NCBI GenBank assembly: GCA_001805655.1
Contig: MHGR01000085.1
Location: 1-8,745, forward strand
DNA from: Omnitrophica WOR_2 bacterium RIFCSPHIGHO2_02_FULL_52_10
Lineage (GTDB): Bacteria; Omnitrophota; Gorgyraeia; Zapsychrales; Zapsychraceae
DNA: 8,745 nucleotides
Direction of reading: 5' to 3'
Part shown: piece after piece, positions 1 through 6,550 of the stretch
Layout: the number at the start of each line of letters is the position of its first letter
Numbering within the stretch: the stretch's first letter is position 1
The notes under the pieces: model-generated
Told to the model about the DNA's origin: nothing
Seen by the model: only the letters and a program-made list of their open reading frames with translations
The model's database searches: none
Position numbers and translations under genes: made by a program

Positions 1-2086
1 CCATGTCGCCTCGCATAATTTTATACAAATCCTGCCAACCTTTAGGCTCGTCAATTCTGTCACAATGTGTTTTCTCAAGAAGGCCGCGAATATCCCTCGG
101 CAATGTCAGGGATGACAATCCGCCCCATATTTCCAGACTTCGCAGTAGCACATAAGGAGCGTAAACAAATGTTTTGGGTCCTAACATTTTTTTGATCTCA
201 CCGGCTGCTGCCTTCTTAAATTCATCCAACAGGTGTGTTTCCGCAATAAGCCACAATTCCCGTTGAATAAGAGAACGCCCCTTTCGGTCATGTCTCCATA
301 ATCGTCCGAGACGCTGCAACAACATGTCTGTCGGTGCGAGTTCAGAAATCATTAAGTCGGCATCAAGATCAACGCTTTGCTCAACAATCTGTGTACTGAA
401 AAGAATGCATCCTGACCGGTTCTTTTCCTCTTTGCCGAGTTTTTCCATCCAGTAATCTTCCAATTCTTGGCGGCGAAACATAGGAAAACGTGCATGAAGC
501 AATCCCAACTCAACACCTGAATCATTTTGTTGTTGCGCGACTTTGAATATTTCCTGAGCAGAATTTACGGTGTTACATATCCAAAGGATACTCGCGCCTT
601 TTCTTGCCGCATCCAGCGCATCCTTCAACGCTTCGGACACATTTTTATGTGCCACCGCAACCGTCTTGGATTCCGGGGGATTTATTGATACTGCAAAATC
701 TCCACTGGAAACAAGAGGATACGGATTATCGTCATTTTGATCAGCTCGTTTCTCCAGGAATTGTTTTCTTCGACTATTCGTAAGCGTCGCGGACAAAACG
801 AGTATAGTACAACCAAGAGGCAACAGTCGGTCACAAAGCGTTTTGATCAGTGTTCCTGTATACAAATCATAGGAATGAACTTCATCGAGAATTACCACTT
901 TTCCAGCAAGCGCAAATTGCCGAACAAAAAAATGTTTAACCGCAATGACTGACATAAGCGCCTGATCAACGGTGCCGACACCCAGCGGCGCCAGCAAAGC
1001 ACGCTTTTTAGAGACGAACCAGTCAACAGCATCACGCGCGGATTCACGTTCAAAATCTACCACGGGACGCAATGAAGGCATATTTACTTCGTCCAGAAGC
1101 CATGACCCGGCATGAACCAAACGAGTTTTTATAGATGAACTTGTAATCTTTGCGACAAAGTCATTAATACGCTTATGAATCCTATTACTGGTAGCCTGGG
1201 TCGGTAACGCAAAATAAATACCTGAGGCCAATCCTCTCTGCATAAATTGATAGGAACACCAAAGAGCGGCTTCTGTTTTACCCATACCCATCGGAGCTTC
1301 AATTACATAAAGTCCAGGCTCCTTAATGTCCGCACCTATCTTCCGTTGCAAATCATTAGGAGAAAATTCAAAAACATCTTCAAAGGACAATCCTTGTTTT
1401 ATATCAAGACTGTCGAGACCAACAGTCTTAAATGCGCCTTTAGCAATTTCCGTGCTTTCCGAAAAACTTGTTTCAATACCAGCAGGGAAAAAGTTTTCAT
1501 TTGATCCTATCCAATCAGCAACTGAAATTAATCCGGCCATCCACCAAAAAATCGGCCTTGCGTCATCAATTGGTAATGAGGGAAGCCTTGAATTACCTAA
1601 AAATCTTTCGATAACTTCTACTCGCCTTTTATCCCATTCATCATCTTTCTTAAAACCATCTGGGGGCCGCAATCCTGGCTGATATAACCGACCATGATGA
1701 GCGCCAGCTACTGCGGCCCAATACTCTGCCGCAGTTGAATCAACCCCTACGCTTGATAAATAGTCCTGTAAGACATACTGGGTTATTTTTGCATGATCTG
1801 CTTCATGAATGGCATCCCAACGATTCACGCGTGCCTCTTTTTCAAGCCCTGCATCTCTCAACCATTGAGAACACTTCATCTGAAAACCTGGAGCAATTTT
1901 TCCTATATCATGCAAACCCGCCAATGCTGCCAACTGATCAATATCGCAATGATATTGCCCCAACAAGAATTTGTGCTGTAAAAGTAACAATCGAGCTGCT
2001 TCTCTCACATCATTCATGTGTGATAATACAGATTTTCCCGGAGTCTTATCAGCTTTTGTTTTTGCCCAGAAATAACTAGAATTCAT
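1..2086 (-). CDS. cas3: CRISPR-associated nuclease-helicase Cas3 (HD + DExH), 3' end outside window
   Basis: The frame is open from an ATG at 2086 to the left edge: 695 codons are visible and no stop is reached. Cas3 is the ATP-driven 3'-5' helicase and ssDNA nuclease recruited by Cascade in type I CRISPR interference. The N-terminal HD nuclease domain shows H23 (SHMNDV), H59-D60 (LHDIGK), H98, H130-H131 (GAHHGR) and D191 (ADWIGS). The helicase follows, with Walker A at residues 263-275 (APMGMGKTE), the DEVH box at 401-404, SAT at 432-434, motif V around 565-575 (TQIVEQSVDLD) and motif VI QRLGR at 591-595. All catalytic motifs expected in this part are intact, so the nuclease and motor look functional. 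The start is preceded only by a weak GGTGGG. The ATG overlaps the stop of an upstream Cas3-like remnant (ATGA), so translation may be coupled. The subtype cannot be fixed without the cas genes to the left. Confidence 0.95.
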   Translation of the reverse strand, partial: MNSSYFWAKTKADKTPGKSVLSHMNDVREAARLLLLQHKFLLGQYHCDIDQLAALAGLHDIGKIAPGFQMKCSQWLRDAGLEKEARVNRWDAIHEADHAKITQYVLQDYLSSVGVDSTAAEYWAAVAGAHHGRLYQPGLRPPDGFKKDDEWDKRRVEVIERFLGNSRLPSLPIDDARPIFWWMAGLISVADWIGSNENFFPAGIETSFSESTEIAKGAFKTVGLDSLDIKQGLSFEDVFEFSPNDLQRKIGADIKEPGLYVIEAPMGMGKTEAALWCSYQFMQRGLASGIYFALPTQATSNRIHKRINDFVAKITSSSIKTRLVHAGSWLLDEVNMPSLRPVVDFERESARDAVDWFVSKKRALLAPLGVGTVDQALMSVIAVKHFFVRQFALAGKVVILDEVHSYDLYTGTLIKTLCDRLLPLGCTILVLSATLTNSRRKQFLEKRADQNDDNPYPLVSSGDFAVSINPPESKTVAVAHKNVSEALKDALDAARKGASILWICNTVNSAQEIFKVAQQQNDSGVELGLLHARFPMFRRQELEDYWMEKLGKEEKNRSGCILFSTQIVEQSVDLDADLMISELAPTDMLLQRLGRLWRHDRKGRSLIQRELWLIAETHLLDEFKKAAAGEIKKMLGPKTFVYAPYVLLRSLEIWGGLSSLTLPRDIRGLLEKTHCDRIDEPKGWQDLYKIMRGDM

Positions 2087-2196
2087 AGGCACATTCCCAC
2101 CGCCGCGACGTCCAGGGAGTGATACGCCAGAAGATGATACTTCATCTCCTCTTTATCCCTTGACGCCTTGCCCCAATATTTAAAATAATTGCTCAT
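2083..2196 (-). pseudogene. 37-codon remnant of a second, E. coli-type Cas3 N-terminus
   Basis: This reading frame begins MSNYFKYWGKAS and continues YHLLAYHSLDVAAVG, then stops at TGA after 37 codons. The pattern Y-W-G-K, then H-L-L-x-Y-H-x-L-D-V-A-A-V, matches the beginning of E. coli Cas3 (HYWGKS ... IHLLIYHCLDVAAVA) as I recall it. The His of YHSLDV corresponds to the first HD-domain metal ligand. The intact Cas3 next to it has its own equivalent start (FWAKTKADKT ... LSHMNDV), so the two N-termini are in tandem. The TGA overlaps the ATG of the intact gene (ATGA). The same frame is open upstream for about 46 further codons, to a TAA near 2334, through sequence I do not recognise as Cas3. 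The simplest reading is that an older cas3 was truncated when a divergent cas3 locus recombined in. A small translated leader peptide is the alternative. Confidence 0.75.
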
Positions 2197-2274
2197 GCTT
2201 TCTTTCGTCGCCCATTTCAAAATCTCAGGCGGCCAGCCGGAGATTTTCTGCAACCGTCGGCTGCATTCTTTACC

Positions 2275-2305
2275 AGAGCGGGACCTCGCAGAGACGGACC
2301 GCTCT
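2275..2305. repeat. Imperfect hairpin, arms AGAGCGG/CCGCTCT
   Basis: Seven-base arms (2275-2281 and 2299-2305) enclose a 17-base loop. It lies within the open but unrecognised frame upstream of the cas3 remnant and is the first of a series of palindromes filling 2275-2894. Confidence 0.5.
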
Positions 2306-2333
2306 CCTTCGCCAAGTTCGTGAATCCTCTCTT

Positions 2334-2366
2334 ACCCCGATTCGTCCCGCGGACGAACGGGGTTAA
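2334..2366. repeat. Perfect-stem palindrome ending in GGGGTTAA
   Basis: ACCCCG (2334-2339) pairs with CGGGGT (2358-2363), and TTCGTCC (2341-2347) pairs with GGACGAA (2351-2357). The loop is three bases and there is one bulged A. The right arm plus tail (2349-2366) recurs with 17 of 18 bases identical at 2878-2895, which marks it as a dispersed repeat rather than a local terminator. No T-run follows on either strand. Confidence 0.75.
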
Positions 2367-2429
2367 TTTCAATGACGACACGCTTCATGGAGCATCAGTG
2401 AACATAAAATGCAGTCGGAATTGATCCCG

Positions 2430-2444
2430 CCCCGCTTAGCGGGG
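2430..2444. repeat. CCCCGC-TTA-GCGGGG hairpin
   Basis: A six-base perfect stem with a three-base loop. It belongs to the set of CCCCG/CGGGG hairpins seen again near 8069, 8123, 8289 and 8362. Confidence 0.6.
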
Positions 2445-2470
2445 TCAGGACACACATTCAACATCTCATG

Positions 2471-2513
2471 AACCCCGAAAATCAGCCAAGACTACTGTCC
2501 GATGTTCGGGGTT
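2471..2513. repeat. Inverted repeat AACCCCGAA ... TTCGGGGTT
   Basis: Nine-base perfect arms (2471-2479 and 2505-2513) flank a 25-base interior. The right arm continues into TTAATT, matching the tail of the 2334-2366 palindrome. A short mobile or palindromic element is possible. Confidence 0.65.
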
Positions 2514-2518
2514 AATTC

Positions 2519-2567
2519 GGGCTTTAATTTACGCTCCCTCGCTTCGTTCGTTCCGTAAATTATGCCC
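2519..2567. repeat. Long hairpin with arms GGGC + AATTTACG
   Basis: GGGC (2519-2522) and AATTTACG (2526-2533) face CGTAAATT (2554-2561) and GCCC (2564-2567). The loop is about 20 bases of CGCTTCG-type repeats. Twelve base pairs form with a small internal bulge. Confidence 0.65.
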
Positions 2568-2571
2568 TCAT

Positions 2572-2608
2572 AAAAAAACCCTCGCAGACGTTCGCCCGCG
2601 AAGGTTTT
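2572..2608 (-). terminator. Probable intrinsic terminator downstream of the abiE pair
   Basis: On the minus strand AAAACC (2608-2603) and TCGC pair with GCGA and GGTTTT (2580-2575), and the hairpin runs into seven Ts (2578-2572). Transcripts from abiEi/abiEii read leftward into it about 280 bases after the abiEii stop. A T-rich stretch also follows on the plus strand, so it may work both ways and insulate the cas3 side. Confidence 0.55.
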
Positions 2609-2709
2609 ACTTTTTTCGTGTCCAGGTGTCCCCCTTCAAACTCAGGACAGCCAATTTTGTTTTTTATATTACTCTGAATAGTCACATTGTCAATATAAAA
2701 TTTTCGGCC

Positions 2710-2746
2710 GCAGAAAGAATTTCATTGATTATGACTGTCTTTCTGC
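2710..2746. repeat. Inverted repeat GCAGAAAG ... CTTTCTGC
   Basis: Eight-base perfect arms (2710-2717 and 2739-2746) flank 21 AT-rich bases. The role is unknown. It lies in the untranslated stretch between the abiEii stop and the terminator. Confidence 0.4.
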
Positions 2747-2811
2747 CTGATTCTCCGTTTATTTAATACTAACATGGTAATACACACATCCGTTCCCGTC
2801 AAACTTATCAG

Positions 2812-2844
2812 ACTGACCCGATTCCACGCGGGGAAAATGTCAGT
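2812..2844. repeat. Inverted repeat ACTGAC ... GTCAGT with inner CCCG/CGGG
   Basis: Six-base arms (2812-2817 and 2839-2844) enclose a GC core with CCCG and CGGG. It sits immediately downstream of the hairpin that overlaps the abiEii stop. Confidence 0.4.
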
Positions 2845-2850
2845 TTCGAT

Positions 2851-2895
2851 ACCCCTCGTTTCACGCCGCTTCGCTCTGCGGACGAATGGGGTTAA
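2851..2895. repeat. Second copy of the GGACGAA(C/T)GGGGTTAA palindromic repeat, overlapping the abiEii stop
   Basis: ACCCC (2851-2855) pairs with GGGGT (2888-2892), TCGT (2856-2859) with ACGA (2882-2885), and CCGC with GCGG inside. Bases 2878-2895 repeat 2349-2366 with a single C/T difference. The TAA stop of abiEii (2892-2894 on the minus strand) is formed by the TTA of this repeat, so the element abuts or trims the end of the toxin gene. Confidence 0.65.
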
Positions 2896-3614
2896 AGATA
2901 CGCCATAATTTTCTGTTCCAGAATTTTCTTGAAATTCCTCAGGTGCATAGCCTGGCTTGCGGGCAGAAATTTTTTTAACTCCGTCTGGAAATTGGCGTTC
3001 TCCTGATGCAGACGTTGCAGCACCTTTTTCAAGTTCTCTTTTGTCCTTGCCTCGGGATGATTGACGGACAATAGGAAAAAATAATCATAAAAGTCGCGCG
3101 GCTTGTGCCGGTCCATCAACGCTTCAAGCTTCCCCTGGATAATTCCATCCAGCGAAAGATGCACAAGGGTGTAGGCCGGGATGTATTCGCTTGCAATCAG
3201 AGCCCTTGTCTTTTTAAATGCCTTGCCCTTTCTCAATGAGACCTCAATCCGCACATTTGTCTTCATGTCATACGCCTCAAAGGTGGCGACGCCCAGATAA
3301 CCTCCTGTTGTTTTTGTAGCCTCCTCGACATGTACCGTCATTCCTGTTTTTTCAATATTGGCCAAAGTGTTTGTAAATAATTCCTCGATCTCTTTATGAG
3401 TAATGCCGGCACCTGTAAAGTCTAAATCTTCCGAAAACCGGGGACTTTTCAAGATAATACGCAAGGCCGTCCCCCCTTTTAAAAGCAGCGCTTCCGAACC
3501 TGGATTCTGGTAGAGAAATGACAAAAAAAGATGCTGGCAGTATTCGCGCACCACGTTCTGGACGGATGTCTGTTGCTGCTTAGTAAATTTTTCGAGGTTG
3601 TCTCTGCTGAGCAT
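2892..3614 (-). CDS. abiEii: AbiEii/AbiGii-family nucleotidyltransferase toxin
   Basis: The 240-residue product has the AbiEii toxin signature: LLLKGGTALR (residues 43-52), RFSEDLDF (59-66) with the D63/D65 metal-binding pair, IEVS around E124, and KLEALMDRHKPRDFYDYFFL (162-181), which carries the late conserved K, R and D positions. Characterised family members are DNA polymerase beta-type nucleotidyltransferases that bind GTP or modify tRNA, stop growth, and give abortive phage infection. The ATG at 3614 has a good AAGGAA ribosome site about 6 bases upstream. The gene overlaps the 3' end of the cognate antitoxin by 35 bases, which implies coupled translation with antitoxin first. The length is slightly short of larger family members but all core motifs are present. 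The stop codon lies inside a dispersed palindromic repeat, so a few C-terminal residues may have been lost. Confidence 0.92.
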   Translation of the reverse strand: MLSRDNLEKFTKQQQTSVQNVVREYCQHLFLSFLYQNPGSEALLLKGGTALRIILKSPRFSEDLDFTGAGITHKEIEELFTNTLANIEKTGMTVHVEEATKTTGGYLGVATFEAYDMKTNVRIEVSLRKGKAFKKTRALIASEYIPAYTLVHLSLDGIIQGKLEALMDRHKPRDFYDYFFLLSVNHPEARTKENLKKVLQRLHQENANFQTELKKFLPASQAMHLRNFKKILEQKIMAYL

Positions 3615-4194
3615 AGATTTCCTTTATCATTTTTTTGAGACTCTGACGCTTGAAAGAGCTGATGAACTTAAGAAGCTTATTCTTACGGATGCCTCTCAGG
3701 TTGAGGCGATCGTTCAGGGATGCTTTTTTCAAATCCACGAAATAGAGGTAATCCGCAAGGGCTTTTTCCGGGTCAGCCAATAAAACCACATGGCCCTCGA
3801 TGGAGATAGGGCTGTACCCGCCAAATACGCTTTTTTTAATCCGCTGAAAGGAAAAGACAGCCTTGGGTGTCGTAAATTCACGGGTCGGTTTGGTGGTCAC
3901 CGAGGTGACGGCATAAACCGCTTCAGGAATAACCCCGTAATGAGAAAGCGCCGATTCGAGCGAAATATAGGAAGGCTGATAAAGCTTGTTGGCAATCGCG
4001 TAGAGCGGCAGATGGCTGTCTTTGAGCATGTAATAATTGTTGCGCAGCTTTACAAACAATCCGCTTTTGAGGTTGCGGGAGATAAAAACAGAGCCCGTAT
4101 TAAGCGGAATGCCGAGGACATCGCAAAATTCCCGTGGGGTAAAAACAAACAACCCCTTCCCTTTTAACTTTTCTTCAACATTGATACGATTCAT
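3580..4194 (-). CDS. abiEi: AbiEi-family antitoxin (type IV toxin-antitoxin)
   Basis: The 204-residue product begins with a winged-helix region (about 1-60, with the FTPREFCDVLG helix-turn-helix-like part). It then has the family hallmark YISLESALSHYGVIPE (76-91) and the C-terminal antitoxin domain (about 95-190) with a basic tail. AbiEi counteracts the AbiEii nucleotidyltransferase without direct binding (type IV) and represses its own promoter through the winged helix. It lies upstream of abiEii in the same transcript and overlaps it by 35 bases. The ATG at 4194 has little ribosome-binding sequence (AATAAA-rich leader). The pair sits only about 60 bp downstream of rlmN, oriented the same way, and an insertion behind a housekeeping gene is a common context for such modules. 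Confidence 0.9.
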   Translation of the reverse strand: MNRINVEEKLKGKGLFVFTPREFCDVLGIPLNTGSVFISRNLKSGLFVKLRNNYYMLKDSHLPLYAIANKLYQPSYISLESALSHYGVIPEAVYAVTSVTTKPTREFTTPKAVFSFQRIKKSVFGGYSPISIEGHVVLLADPEKALADYLYFVDLKKASLNDRLNLRGIRKNKLLKFISSFKRQSLKKMIKEIYAQQRQPRKIY

Positions 4195-4207
4195 TTTATT
4201 AACAATT

Positions 4208-4233
4208 TTGTACTAAAAGTGAATTGTATTAAA
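4208..4233 (-). promoter_or_regulatory. Candidate abiE promoter/operator with direct repeats
   Basis: In the AT-rich leader of abiEi, TTGTACTAAA (4208-4217) and TTGTATTAAA (4224-4233) form a ten-base direct repeat with one mismatch, 16 bases apart. On the minus strand TACAAT (4228-4223) fits a -10 box, but no good -35 lies upstream. Since AbiEi proteins autoregulate, these repeats are a reasonable operator guess. Confidence 0.3.
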
Positions 4234-4256
4234 TTATCACAAATCCGCCCCGCCCG

Positions 4257-5315
4257 TCAATGGCTTTTTTGCATATGTCTGAGCTGCCCGCAGGCGGCGG
4301 CGATGTCGCGGCCGCGCGGGGCGCGCAGGGTGGCATGCACGCCCAATGTTTTGAGCCTTTTTTGAAAGCTCAGCATTTCTTCATGGGCCGGGGGTTTATG
4401 CGGAAATTCCCGGACGGGATTGTAGGGGATGAGGTTCAATTTGCAAATCAGGCCCTTGAGGTTTTTGGCCAGTTCCCGGGCCGCCTCTTCGCTGCAGGTT
4501 GCGTCTTTAATCAGGATATATTCAAAGGTAATCTGCCGGCGGGTCATTTTGATATACTCCCGGCAGGCGTTCATTAATTCCGTGAAGGAATATTTCTTAT
4601 TGACGGGCATGAGTTTGCTGCGCGATGCGTCATTGTAGCCATGCAAGGAGATGGCCAGCTCGATCTGAAAATCCTCCTTGGCAAACCGCATGATCTTGGG
4701 GATCAGGCCGACGGTGGAAACGGTCATCCGCCGTGCGCCGATATTGATTCCCCGCTCGTCGTTGACGATGCGCAGGGCTTTGAGAAGATTGTCATAGTTG
4801 TCAAAACTCTCGCCCGTCCCCATGCACACGATATGGGACAGAGGTTTTTTGTGGCTCTCCGCCTCTTCTTTGACGTGAAGGATTTGAGCGAGAATTTCCG
4901 CCGTGGTCAGGTTGCGCTTCCAGCCGCCGATGCCGCTGGCGCAGAATTTACAGCCGAACTTGCAACCGGCCTGCGAGGAAATACAGACCGTCGTCCTGGT
5001 GGCGGTGGGGATCAAGACGGTCTCGATCTTTTCGTGGTCGCGCAAATCAAATAAAAACTTGGTCGTCCCATCTTTAGCTACTTGCTTTTGGGCAATCGCC
5101 AGCGGGCCCAGCCCGAAATCCTCAGACAGCCTTTTGCGCAGCGGCGCGGGGAGGCCGCGCATTTGGTCGAACGACCAGACGCCTTTCTTATAAACCCACT
5201 CGAAAATCTGTGTGGCCCGGAAAGGCCGTTCGCCGGCCTTCTCCAAGTATTGGACAAGCTCATCATAGGATAAATCCCTGATGTCTTTTTGTTGTGGCGT
5301 ACGGGTGTCCATCAT
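4257..5315 (-). CDS. rlmN: Dual-specificity 23S rRNA A2503 / tRNA A37 C2-methyltransferase RlmN
   Basis: This radical SAM enzyme adds a methyl group to C2 of A2503 in 23S rRNA and A37 in some tRNAs, via a methylated cysteine. From the start used here (ATG at 5315) the protein is 352 residues, the usual family length. It has the N-terminal accessory domain (LSYDELVQYLEKAGERPFRATQIFEWVYKKG), the 4Fe-4S motif GCKFGCKFCASG with C118, C122 and C125, the GTGESFDNYDN segment, and the C-terminal AACGQL with the methyl-accepting C342. The frame is open 63 codons further to a TTG at 5504, but that stretch only translates hairpin DNA and is rejected. A second ATG follows immediately (5312). No clear Shine-Dalgarno is visible before either ATG, because a palindrome block ends just upstream. 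Confidence 0.95.
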   Translation of the reverse strand: MMDTRTPQQKDIRDLSYDELVQYLEKAGERPFRATQIFEWVYKKGVWSFDQMRGLPAPLRKRLSEDFGLGPLAIAQKQVAKDGTTKFLFDLRDHEKIETVLIPTATRTTVCISSQAGCKFGCKFCASGIGGWKRNLTTAEILAQILHVKEEAESHKKPLSHIVCMGTGESFDNYDNLLKALRIVNDERGINIGARRMTVSTVGLIPKIMRFAKEDFQIELAISLHGYNDASRSKLMPVNKKYSFTELMNACREYIKMTRRQITFEYILIKDATCSEEAARELAKNLKGLICKLNLIPYNPVREFPHKPPAHEEMLSFQKRLKTLGVHATLRAPRGRDIAAACGQLRHMQKSH

Positions 5316-5321
5316 GCTGGC

Positions 5322-5504
5322 GTTACGGCTCAATGATATGAAGCTCCACGGGTACACACCCGTGGTATCTTTTAATTCTTCGGCGAAATCCGCCGAAGCC
5401 AACCCTGCTTCGCTCCAAAACATTCGTTTGGGAGCTTCGCAGGGTTGATCCGCCTTTTCTGACCACCAGCTTACGCTGGTGGTTTGAAGGCGTAGGCGGA
5501 TCAA
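5322..5504. repeat. Block of five hairpins filling the accA-rlmN spacer
   Basis: Nearly all of the 185-base gap is palindromic. Hairpin A is CCACGGGT/ACCCGTGG (5346-5353, 5358-5365, loop ACAC). B is CTTCGGCG/CGCCGAAG (5378-5385, 5391-5398). C has outer arms AACCCTGC/GCAGGGTT (5401-5408, 5439-5446) and inner CTCC/GGAG. D has outer arms TTGATCCGCC/GGCGGATCAA (5445-5454, 5495-5504). E is nested inside D: ACCACCAGC/GCTGGTGGT (5462-5470, 5475-5483, loop TTAC). The accA TGA stop lies within the right outer arm of D. It is transcribed between the two genes if they share a messenger, where it could stabilise or attenuate it. A REP/BIME-like or miniature transposon origin is likely. Confidence 0.8.
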
Positions 5505-6454
5505 GTTTCAAGGTACTTGCCGATGGCGCGGAACTTGTCATAACGCTTGTTAATCAATTCGTCGCCATGGAGCGGGATTAACTCTTTGATGTATTTCAGG
5601 AGGGTGTCTTTTATGTTCAGAGAAGTTTGTTCCGGGTTTTTATGGGCGCCGCCGGGCGGCTCGGGAATGACTTCATCGACAATACCGAACTGAAGCAGGA
5701 ATTCGCCGGTGATCTTCAACGCCTCGGCCGCCTCCGGGGCCTTGACGCTGTTGCGCCAGAGAATGGAAGCGCATCCTTCGGGGGAAATGACCGAATAATA
5801 GGCGTGCTGGAGGATGCACACCCTGTCCGCGACACCGACCCCCAGCGCCCCGCCGCTTCCGCCCTCCCCAATAATTGTGGCAATGATTGGCGTTTTCAAG
5901 CCGGCCATATCCCGCAGGTTCGAAGCGATGGCCTGGGCCTGCCCGCGCTCTTCGGCGCCGATGCCGGGATACGCGCCGGGCGTGTCAATCAGTATGATGA
6001 TTGGGAGATGGAATTTCTCGGCCAGCTGCATCAGGCGCATGGACTTGCGGTAGCCCTCCGGATGGGCGCAGCCGAAATTGCGCAACACGTTCTCCTTCGT
6101 GTCCCTCCCCTTTTGATGCCCCATGATCATCACTTTGGTCCCGTTGAGCCTGGCGAAGCCGGCGACAAACGCCAAATCGTCGGCAAACTGCCGGTCGCCG
6201 TGCAATTCCATAAAATCCGTGGTCATCATGCGGATATAATCCAGCGTATAGGGCCGGTCGGGATGGCGGGCAATCTGTACCCTTTGCCAGATGGAAAGGC
6301 GGTTGTAGATTTCCACCTTCATCTTCTCCAGCTTTTCCTCGAGCGTCTTGATCTCGGGATCGAGCATGATGTTTTTATCCTGCCCGAAACTCTTCAGTTC
6401 GGCGATTTTCCTCTCGAGTTCGATGATCGGTTTTTCAAAATCCAGGACACTCAT
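5501..6454 (-). CDS. accA: Acetyl-CoA carboxylase carboxyltransferase subunit alpha
   Basis: The 317-residue protein is the alpha half of the carboxyltransferase that moves CO2 from carboxybiotin to acetyl-CoA, giving malonyl-CoA for fatty acid synthesis; the beta half (AccD) is not in this window. The length matches the family (E. coli about 319). Visible features are the N-terminal helical hairpin (about 1-60, starting LDFEKPIIELERKIAEL), ARHPDRPYTLDYI (62-74), ELHGDR (83-88), IDTPGAYPGIGAEERGQ (156-172), GEGGSGGALG (196-205), whose glycines form the oxyanion site, and SPEGCASILWR (224-234). The ATG at 6454 has only a weak GGGG-type ribosome site. The sequence shows no frameshift or missing motif. 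The spacers on both sides are packed with inverted repeats. Confidence 0.97.
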   Translation of the reverse strand: MSVLDFEKPIIELERKIAELKSFGQDKNIMLDPEIKTLEEKLEKMKVEIYNRLSIWQRVQIARHPDRPYTLDYIRMMTTDFMELHGDRQFADDLAFVAGFARLNGTKVMIMGHQKGRDTKENVLRNFGCAHPEGYRKSMRLMQLAEKFHLPIIILIDTPGAYPGIGAEERGQAQAIASNLRDMAGLKTPIIATIIGEGGSGGALGVGVADRVCILQHAYYSVISPEGCASILWRNSVKAPEAAEALKITGEFLLQFGIVDEVIPEPPGGAHKNPEQTSLNIKDTLLKYIKELIPLHGDELINKRYDKFRAIGKYLET

Positions 6455-6473
6455 TATACAACCCCAACAACTA

Positions 6474-6511
6474 GAAAATCGCCTTCGGAAAAAACTTTTA
6501 GGGCGATTTTC
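6474..6511. repeat. 10-bp inverted repeat in the accA leader
   Basis: GAAAATCGCC (6474-6483) and GGCGATTTTC (6502-6511) are perfect complements around an 18-base A-rich loop. On the minus strand the hairpin ends 19 bases before the accA ATG, so it could affect translation initiation. An adjacent AGCAC/GTGCT mini-hairpin (6512-6526) followed by Ts on the plus strand is too weak to call a terminator. Confidence 0.6.
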
Positions 6512-6550
6512 AGCACCTTCCGTGCTTTTTTACTTTTCCAAGGTGTGAAT

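Noticed and set aside
737..2079. Several plus-strand frames of 60-118 codons at 737-2079
   Set aside because: All lie opposite the intact Cas3 frame, which carries every expected motif.
2197..2891. CRISPR array next to cas3
   Set aside because: The repeats are non-identical palindromes at irregular spacing; there is no regular repeat-spacer pattern anywhere in the window.
5316..5504. 63-codon N-terminal extension of rlmN to a TTG
   Set aside because: It only translates the palindrome block, exceeds the family length, starts with TTG inside the accA stop, and does not resemble RlmN.
6512..6530. Plus-strand intrinsic terminator (AGCAC/GTGCT then Ts)
   Set aside because: The stem is only five pairs, and no plus-strand gene lies upstream to terminate.
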